Part shown: one piece after another, positions 56,698 to 64,000 of the stretch
Position numbering within the stretch: position 1 is the first letter of the stretch
Layout: each line of letters opens with the position of its first letter
Source: Chalara sp. BL73
Lineage: Eukaryota > Ascomycota > Leotiomycetes > Helotiales
Direction: 5' to 3'
DNA: 64,000 nt
Assembly (NCBI GenBank): GCA_918026815.1
Contig: CAKJVC010000068.1
Coordinates: forward strand, 186,001 to 250,000
The notes under the pieces: generated by a model
The model's database searches: none
What the model saw: the letters and a program-made list of their open reading frames with translations, nothing else
Told to the model about the DNA's origin: nothing
Made by a program: the position numbers and the translations under genes

Positions 56698-58428
56698 CTA
56701 GTATGGCTTTCTAGCCCTAAATCTCAACTCGCCTCTTCCAACATCAAACACCGTAAGCACATTCTTCATAAATGTACCTCCAAACACATACGGCGCGTAC
56801 ATGTTCCCATTATTTACTCCGCTCATGCACGTCCCGCGACCGGTCTCGTCGTCGATGACCATATCTTTCTTGTCGACTGGGAACGCCACGCCACCAATCT
56901 CAACCGCAAAAGCTGGCGCTTTAGCATTACACGGCACATGATAGAAGCCTAATGTTTTATTGTATATTGCTGGAGGGTCGAATGCAGCGGCGATGGCGTC
57001 CGACATATGAGTGGGAAGGTAGGCTTGCGTAGCGCCGCCATCAAGCATTATTTGGGACTTCTCAGGATTGGGAAGGACTTCGTATTTACAAGGCTTGTAG
57101 GTAGATTCAGAGGGCGCTTTGGGCTTCTCTGGGTTAGAGCGCGAGGAGTTGCAGAGGAGAAAAGTGTCCGGAGTTATGGTATACCACTCTATTCTTCGTT
57201 AGCCTGACCCCCCACGGGGATCCGCACAAACAGGACAAAATAAACGGAGAAAGCAAATTGAATATAGACGTACGATATTGCGGCCATGGTCTCGTGGTGT
57301 TGAGATAGTAATTGCGAGAGTCCTTCGGCGGAATCTGTATCTCAGACCGGGCCCACGGCCCAATGGTGTCAACAGGCGGGAGGCCACCCAGAGCGAGATA
57401 TCCATCTGGTTTATTCTGCTCTTTACTGGAGGCTTGAGGAGCAGGGCGGGAGAAGGCCACGCTGAAAGTTGGTGCCACCTTGCCGGATTTCCACATTGTG
57501 GTGAAGACGGGGTCGTAGGGAACTATTTGCCTTCTTATTAATGGGATTTCTGAAGAAAGGATGAAGGAGAGAGTACCTTGGTTTACGGAAAGATTGTTAT
57601 CCGAGTAGTTCGTACCTTGGAAGGCGAACGTGCTATCATGGTTAGATATGATGGCAAGAGGATAAAGGGGGAGAGATACATATCAGGATAAGCCAAGCCT
57701 AACATCCCACTCGAGAAGCCATTTCCGTTCCAAGATGCTTGCTTTGCGACTGCGATTTGTGTGTTGACACTATAAATTCGTCAGCGCTGGCGAAGCAAAA
57801 GCGTCTTGAGAAGTCTCATACTTAATGCCAGCAACCTCAACATCGGTTTTCCCTAACACGCCTCTCGCGAAGCGCAAATCGCCATATGAAATATCAAAAT
57901 TCTGATTAGGGGCCTGCTTGAACTCTGGCCCAGGTTCATAGAAGTCTTGAAAGCCGCAAGCGGATTGGGGAAGAGGTCCGGTGCCGGGATATTTGGTACG
58001 ACATTCGACAGAAGGATAAGCGACCCAGGTATCAGAGGACGCGGTGTCGAGCATTAGGTTAAATGTCTTGTGGCCAATTTTGACTGGGGTGCGGTAGGCG
58101 TGTCCCTGTTCGATACTTTGTTAGAGTCAACTGTATCTTTCATAGGGGCATTTAGAAATAGGAATGAAGGCAAGTTTACATATTGATCGCTGTGGAGGGC
58201 AGAGAGTCGAGGAGATTTGGAGTCGAGGAAACGGCCATGTTTTGCGCCCTCGGTGCTGTGAGTGCGGTGCAAAGGGAAATACGTTTTAACGTGAACGTCA
58301 CGAATGGGAGCACTGGGCTCAACGGTTGTCTCACGCAACGAAGTGAGAAGATTTGAATTTGTGGCTTGAGCTGGTTCTGATGCCGCAAAGATAGTAAGCA
58401 GGAGAATGGTGATTATCCGGGTGAGCAT
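56698..58428 (-). CDS. pepsin-like aspartic protease (A1) with altered active-site loops
   Basis: Secreted A1-family protease or protease-like protein. Minus-strand exons 58428-58180, 58105-57822, 57769-57680, 57632-57577, 57522-57274, 57188-56698 join in phase to 472 residues. Signal peptide at about 1-18, propeptide to about 80. The first catalytic loop reads DTASSDTW (Asp103) where pepsins have DTGSS, and the second reads DGGATQAYLP (Asp359) where they have D(T/S)GT. Both Asp remain, but the Gly after the first and the Thr/Ser after the second are replaced. WNGNGFSSGMLGLAYP and the C-terminal GGTFMKNVLTVFDVGRGELRFRAR are normal family blocks. No GPI tail. ATG 58428 rather than 58461 because the signal peptide begins there. 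Confidence 0.85.
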
Positions 58429-58962
58429 TGTTATTTGCTTGTGGAGCCAAGTAAACCACAAAACTTTTGGATGTTTAATGGAGTATCAGTACAGAGTTGG
58501 AGATAAAGAACAAGAAGCTGTAGTAGCATAAGAAGCCTTATTTAACCAAATTCGGTGTAATACAAGAGTACAAAACATGAAAGCGAAATCATGATGCCCT
58601 TAAGTATAATACTAAGCATTCTGGCTGGTAGGCAATGGATGGTCTTAAAAAGGACGGAAGCTAGAACGCATCGAACAGAGGAAGAATGGTCAAAGCGATC
58701 ATGATTTGATACCGCAATCGCGGTAACTTACATACCGCCATTCTGTGCAACAATCTGGTTGGAGATTTTCATTGTTGTGGTCGGACAGACTTTGCCCCTT
58801 AAAAATGTCGCTTAGAACTAGAACTAAGAACAATACTAAGGCCACGTGAGATGTAATAGAAGCCAATTTCTGCCGCACCAGAAGATTTCTACAAATGGAA
58901 TGGAATGTGACACGTTTGTTCAATTGAGACATGGTTAACAAGATTTGGTTTTATCACTCAGA
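58429..58962. other. intergenic
   Basis: Promoter side of the aspartic protease and 3' end of the methyltransferase gene. No other feature. Confidence 0.45.
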
Positions 58963-60326
58963 TTAAGGAGTACAGCCTTCTTTTGGGTATGACAGATTCG
59001 GCTTCGATCTCTCGATGGCGTTCAACTGGGTCTTGGCGAAAAACCTAACCACCACACATCTAACCGTGCCCGTCCCTTTGATCCCGCGCCAATTCGTGTT
59101 GTTTTGGTCTTTAGTTTGCGGCTCTGGTTGATAATCTTTCCAAAAGGATACGCTCAAGACCATCTCACGCAACTCCGGTTCCCGTGATAAATCGAGCGCC
59201 ATTTTACGCACACGGCGCGCCTGGTGCTTATCTGAAACCTCCATAATGAGGACTTTGCAACGGAACAGTTTGTGGCAAAGACTCATGAGCTGCCAATAAA
59301 AAATATCCCAAGGCTTGATACAGTTTTGAAGATGCGCTCGGGCTCCAGAGCGGTTCACTACACGGTTGAAAACCATCCGTTCGTCTTCAACATATTGTGC
59401 TACAGAGGGGGGAAAGACGGCGTTAGATGGCTCCCAATTCCGTACCGATCGACCTACCCGCCAGTCGTCACGCCCAACGTATGGTGGGTTGCATATTATG
59501 ATATCCTTCTCACTGCAGTCCATCAAGGGTTCTGCCTGGCCGTCCTTGAGAACTGTTGTATCATCCTGTCTCAAGCCCAATAGATCAAGATGCTCGAATC
59601 TGACCGGCTGGTTGTTTCCAGCATCTGGCGTATTATGGATCTGGAAGTTGGTCCTCAAATTATCTCTAGCGATAGACAAGGCTTCTTTCTGAGGCCGATA
59701 TCAGCCTCCCATCTCCAATACCATATTAATATTCTAAACAGAATTACTCACGGAAATGTCAAAACCTGTTATATCGAGTCGGTCCCTCAAAATTGATTGT
59801 TTGGAGAGCATGGAGAACAGCAAGAGCGATATGCAGCCACTACCACTGCAAAAGTCATATATACGTAATTTGTCTTCCTCTGATCCTTTTCTATATCCTT
59901 CCATTTTCTTTGTGATTCTTGGATGTAATTGATTGTTCAACAGCAATTTCGCAGCATAGGTCGTATAAGATTCAGTCTCCGGTCTTGAGCAATTAGCAAA
60001 ATACGGCATGTCAGAGCTGGAATCACTGACCTAGGTATTAAAACGCCTCGGCGACACTTTATATCGAGATCACCGAATGGCTGGGAGCCAAGTATATATT
60101 GCAGCGGCTCGCTACTTTCTCTTCTTCTGCATAGCTTAAGTAGTAGCTTCTTCTGTTCGATGACCTTGCTAGGTTTGGTGGCTGGACAGATCTTTTGCAC
60201 ATGTTCGACAATCCAGCGCAGCTCTCTGATGGCAGATGGGATGTCGCGGGTGCCACGAAGGACAAGAGGTAAGAGAGGGGTGATATTGTATGCACGTAGC
60301 AAGCTTTTGTGCTGAAGGCGAGGCAT
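58963..60326 (-). CDS. MTQ1: HemK-type protein-(glutamine-N5) methyltransferase, mitochondrial Mtq1-like
   Basis: Methylates the Gln of the GGQ motif in peptide-release factors; the yeast mitochondrial enzyme is Mtq1. Minus-strand exons 60326-60031, 59983-59752, 59688-58963 give 417 residues. The N-terminal helical domain contains SEPLQYILGSQPF and VLIPRPETE (restored by splicing), the HemK/PrmC hallmarks; the SAM-binding loop is DFCSGSGCISLLL; NPPY is at 243-246 in IIICNPPYVGRDDW. The C terminus is longer than bacterial PrmC, with an acidic/basic insert and RWGIKGTGTVR-like end (NWRGIKGTGTVRCVVVRFF). Mitochondrial location is inferred from the family and from its divergent neighbour. Confidence 0.88.
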
Positions 60327-60741
60327 TACGTGAAGCTGGCGCGAGTGAAGAATCCCGTTTATTCAATCGTCAAATATTATACACATTAGAAAGGTCTGTA
60401 AAGAAAAGATAGAAAAGAATCATCAAGGCTATCCCAATGCCTTGCTGCTGGAGCTTTCGCGGGCATGGATGAGCGGTCCTCCACAGCACTGGGATTGCTT
60501 CTGCAGGACCAACGACCAGGCTATTAATACATTGAGGCAAGATGGAAGGGATCGAGCAAGGAGCAAACTAAGGAACAAACACAAATTCAATGAGGGCAAA
60601 GAAAGCTGTCGTTCATCTCGCGTTGTGTTGCATCTGCCCAAAAGGAAATTTTTCCGGTCGCCCAAGGATGCCAATGACGCAACTGATAAAAGATAAAGGA
60701 GCTTTCATGCTTTCTTCCACAACCTACCAAGTTCTGTATTC
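60327..60741. promoter_or_regulatory. divergent promoter shared by two mitochondrial-type genes
   Basis: 415 bp separates the start codons of the Mtq1-like and Aim32-like genes. Short frames inside have no signature. Joint regulation of the pair is plausible. Confidence 0.5.
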
Positions 60742-61831
60742 ATGTTTCTTCGAGCGAGACCTCTGTCAGCATGGCGTTTACCTCGAGCCATTCGTTGTTA
60801 CTCTGCTCGCTCTGAAACAGCATCATTTCCTATCATCCCATCGTGTCCATCCCCAACATGTAGCTGTGCACCTACACCAGAAATGCCCAAGGGCTTTCTG
60901 ATCGACCATTCAAAACCGCTCAATGGCACAATGGCAGCGTACGCAGAGCAGATTCTCATTTGCACCGGGAAAGATGACTGGCCGAGTCGGATTGAGGAGG
61001 AGAACTCGGGAGATAACCTTGCAGCAGATATCAAGGAACTGCTCGGAAGAGGCGGGACATATTCTGATGTATTTTGACTTCTCCATATTGCAAGCCTCGA
61101 ATAAAATACTAAATACTCCACAGCCCTATCACAATGTGTCCGTTCTCAACTCCTCCTTTCCTAGCTCTGTGCACCCACGTCGACACGAGGTACAGACCAA
61201 CTCCGCATACCTGTTCCCCTCTTTCAAATATGTACCATACTTACCGCGGGTGTCCTTTGAATCCGTACAAGCGTTGGTCAAGGGATACGTCCTGCCTTCC
61301 AAGCTGCATTCAGCTCACAATGCTCTTTCACCTGTGCACAGAGACAGGCTCGTGCGTAACATGGAGTATCGCGAGCTGCTACCTCCCGCCGAAGATGTGC
61401 AAGATATCATGGTTCTCATTTGCGGACACGGCGGACGAGATATACGTTGCGGGATTACCGGCCCGATTCTACGAGCTGAGTTTCGGAAGTCACTAGAGAG
61501 GATCGGAATTGGCAAGCACCAACCTCTCCGTGAAACAAAACATGAAGGAGAAGCATTGGACAATAAGGACCAAAAGTTAGCTGCTGGAGTTGGGCTTATT
61601 AGTCATATTGGTGGACACAAGTTCGCGGGCAATGTAATTGTGTATCTGCCTCCCCATCTGAAGCTGAAAGGAGGAGAGCCGCATCCGTTAGCGGGCTGCG
61701 GGATCTGGTATGGGCGGGTTGAGCCTAGACATGTAGAGGGGATCGTAAAGGCAACCATTTTAGAAGGCAAGGTAGTGGAGGATATGTTTCGTGGAGGAAT
61801 CAGACAGGGCGGGGAGGTTTTGAGGATCTGA
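60742..61831 (+). CDS. AIM32: Aim32/Apd1-type thioredoxin-like Fe-S protein
   Basis: Sucrase/ferredoxin-like family; yeast Aim32 is a mitochondrial [2Fe-2S] protein tied to redox quality control. Exons 60742-61068 and 61124-61831 give 344 residues. The N terminus (MFLRARPLSAWRLPRAIRCYSA) is Arg-rich without acids, a good mitochondrial presequence. The N-terminal CPSPTCSCAP may bind metal. The family core is clear: ICGHGGRDIRCG (Cys209, Cys218) and SHIGGHKFAGNVIVYLP, whose two His act with the two Cys in cluster binding, then GCGIWYGRVEPRHVEGIV. Splicing joins YSD to PYHNVSV. Length agrees with family (about 310-350). Confidence 0.88.
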
Positions 61832-63272
61832 AGGCGTCCGTTGAGTTGTGGATTGGAGGCTGCAACTGTAAAACTGAGATGGCATGTCACTCGGGAGAAA
61901 GCGAGGCAACCTAAGCTCTCATAAATCTGGAGGCGGTAGAGTTGGACTTGTATGGCTGAAGATAACAGCTCCGTGACTAGAGAGCACCTGATGCTCTCTT
62001 ACAGTGAGGAAGCAGAGGTCAACCTCGGCGACCTGGCAGAGGGGAGGATTGAGTTGAAGATAGTATTGCTTGCTTTGGGCCGGCAGCTGGACGATTCCGC
62101 CAGCTTTGGATAGCTCTACGGTACATATTGGGCCGTACAGGACAGCATTGACACATCCACTCAACCACATGCAACCAGGCTGTTTACCAAGCCAGCGAAA
62201 CTCCCACAAATGTTTTGAGAAGCTCCATCTCAGCCACATCTTGCCCCAGAGGACACATGCGCAATTTCCTGTTTCCGGTTTCCTGTTTTTTTACGGCAGC
62301 ATATGATAGGCAGTATCAGAAGCACATGGCAGGGTAATCTGTAGAGGGGCGGTCCAAGTGCAACGTCACTATGGGTAAGCAATGGAGCTGAATTGACGAA
62401 TGGGCCACAGCCTTGGCATGATGTATCTCCGTAGAGGCAGGGTAGGGTAGAGTAAGGTAGAGTAGAGTAGAGCAGAGTAGGTAGAGTAGAGCAAAGTAGA
62501 GTAGTTTGTAGACATGCATGCGAAACATAAAAAACATACTCGCGTTGCCTCACATAAGATCGACCGATGGGGATGCATGATCCTTACCACCTTCTTTCTA
62601 AGTAACTTCTAATTCGACGAAATGCAAACAACCCACATTTACACATCTGACCGGACGACAGCTCCGTCATCGAGCCACATGCCAAATTGAAAATTGCGCA
62701 TTCGAGGCAACTATGGGAAAGTGGATTGGGGCACGCTAATTGGGTAAAATAAAATAGAGAGGGTTGCGTCACTGGGGGGGAGGAGGCTGGATCTGGATCG
62801 ATATGACGTATAAGGGAACAACATAAAGAACAACTCGGAATGGGTGTCAGTTTCAGCAGTCGCCCACCATCGTTTACCTACCAAAAACCCACACAAATGA
62901 TATCACTTCACAAAAAAGATGAAGGGATGCCGCCACCCATCCCTTCTTCCTACTTGTAGTGTTTTGACCCGTGTCAACTTGGCTGCTTGAGCCGAGTCAA
63001 TGCAGAACCTCTTCTGAATGATATTTGTCCTACTCACGTAATCCCCTCCTCCTCTTCTTCTTCCTCCTGCATGCAGTGACGTATCCTTATTTAATTCAAA
63101 CAACCATGTGATGTGATGTGATAGGATATATTCTCTTCCTGCCTGCTCCATCCCCAAATTTATATATAAGAACTGCTTCCTCCTCATCACTTCCATCATT
63201 ATCAATACACTACCTCACAATCATAACACACACAAGCCAAGCAAACAAACAAACAAACTACAATCATTCACA
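61832..63272. promoter_or_regulatory. long upstream region of the GRG-1 gene
   Basis: No gene found. A TATA box TATATATAAG lies at 63161-63170, about 105 bp before the ATG. A C/T-rich tract is at about 63041-63070 and an AAAC run (CAAACAAACAAACAAAC) at 63240-63257 in the leader. One CreA-type site CTGGGG (SYGGRG) is at 62772-62777. A TAGAG-type simple repeat at 62430-62505 is listed separately. Confidence 0.5.
62430..62505. repeat. imperfect GTAGA simple-sequence repeat
   Basis: About 15 units of GTAGA/GTAGG/GCAGA type follow one another, with single-base variants and occasional insertions. A pentanucleotide microsatellite in a non-coding region. Confidence 0.8.
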
Positions 63273-63603
63273 ATGGCAGACACCATCAAGAACGCAGCCA
63301 ACTACGTATGCTTGCTCCCTGCCTCCTCCATGCCATGACGAAATATTGGTAGCTAACAGTTCACAGGTCTCCGAGACCGTCCAAGGTGCCGTTGACACCA
63401 CCTCAAAGGAGGCCAACAAGAACGTGGCCAAGGACAGCAACGCCGACGCCTCTACCCGCTTGACCGCCGGCAAGGATGCCATCGGAGACAAGCTCAGCGA
63501 GACTTCCCACGACACCAAGGCTGATGCCCACAAGGGTATGTTCACCTCTTCTTCCTGGTGAGGAGCATCGCTAATATACAATGCAGAGGCCGCCAAGCAC
63601 TAG
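63273..63603 (+). CDS. grg-1: glucose-repressible / clock-controlled protein GRG-1 (CCG-1) homolog
   Basis: Small hydrophilic stress and starvation protein; in Neurospora grg-1/ccg-1 is induced by glucose loss and by the clock, and its biochemical role is unknown. Exons 63273-63305, 63367-63535, 63587-63603 give 72 residues, matching the family's ~71. The sequence begins MADTIKNAANYVSETVQGA and ends KADAHKEAAKH, nearly invariant in relatives; the middle is Lys/Ala/Asp-rich, forming amphipathic helices. Codon use is strongly biased to GCC, AAG, ACC and GAC, unlike its neighbours, which fits very high expression. TATA box and long upstream region agree. Confidence 0.95.
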
Positions 63604-64000
63604 ACTTGCTCTTTCGTGATACTATGGGAGGATGCATGGTTTTTTGGGATGGCGTCGATGGAACTACATGGTTATGACACGACAATGATATATAGTTAAA
63701 TACCCGATAGCATTGCAATTGACCGCTTTGCCCAACCCAGATTGTTCTTCTGCCGCTATATTCCGTGATGCGACAAAACTTCAGCGTCTTCCTAAGTCTG
63801 CACGTAATATGTTTTTCCGCATCGTTGCATTTTTCAACATCCATATAAATATCTGCTGTATCACATAAGATAAGGGCTAGATGCGCACCACTCTCGCAAA
63901 ATGACGACAATTTAGCACCCGTCACAACACTACGCATGATACTACCTAGTTCACACATCTACAAACAATCAACATGTAGCACAGGTGCCTTTCCATCTCC
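63604..64000. other. downstream region
   Basis: 3' UTR and spacer of the GRG-1 gene to the window edge; nothing further recognised. Confidence 0.4.

Noticed and set aside
63542..63958. 138-codon minus-strand frame downstream of GRG-1
   Set aside because: It overlaps the last GRG-1 exon in antisense and shows no family signature.
1..64000. Secondary-metabolite cluster, CRISPR array, phage or prokaryotic defence system
   Set aside because: No PKS, NRPS or terpene synthase core, no spaced direct repeats and no prokaryotic gene arrangement; the genes are intron-containing and independently promoted.

Overview
The window looks like nuclear DNA of a filamentous ascomycete (Pezizomycotina). Genes carry one to eight short introns (about 40-125 bp) with GT...AG ends, often GTAAGT/GTATGT-like donors and CTAAC/CTGAC-like branch sites. 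The gene set is typical of such fungi: secreted CAZyme and proteases, a GPI-anchored wall protein, a CFEM-like protein, F-box genes, a glucose-repressible GRG-1 gene, and MFS and LAT transporters. AT-rich gene-poor stretches and relic reading frames whose stops could all come from C-to-T change suggest past RIP-like mutation. A Leotiomycetes-like origin is possible, but I cannot show it from the sequence.

Layout. 0-15.5 kb: the N-terminal part of a Baeyer-Villiger/FMO-type monooxygenase running off the left edge, a degraded coding relic, a secreted type-B carboxylesterase, a seven-TM MHYT sensor-like protein, a broken RraA-family gene and a fungal multi-TM protein. 15.5-25.3 kb: an ATP-grasp (D-Ala-D-Ala ligase-like) enzyme convergent with a secreted glucuronoyl methylesterase (CE15), a 3 x 62-bp tandem repeat, an AT-rich tract, a four-exon secreted beta-gamma-crystallin protein, and a divergent F-box pair with one member frameshifted. 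25.3-43 kb: a RIP-like relic, a nine-exon S8 subtilase, a dolichyldiphosphatase divergent from an RWD-RBR E3 ligase, a GPI-anchored Ala/Ser-rich protein and an MFS transporter. 43-54.5 kb: a 163-bp MITE-like element, tRNA-Ile(AAU), another relic, mitochondrial leucyl-tRNA synthetase divergent from a LAT-family permease, then two kinase-fold pseudogenes. 54.5-64 kb: a CFEM-like membrane protein, an aspartic protease with unusual active-site loops, a HemK/Mtq1-type methyltransferase divergent from an Aim32-type protein, and GRG-1.

The genes do not form one pathway. Secreted hydrolases (esterase, CE15, S8, A1) would act on plant or protein substrates outside the cell. LeuRS, Mtq1 and Aim32 point to mitochondrial translation and redox upkeep, and Mtq1 and Aim32 share one promoter region. 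The least expected protein-coding feature is the small secreted beta-gamma-crystallin protein at 21961-22695. It appears only after joining four short exons, and it carries two intact Ca2+-binding consensus motifs.
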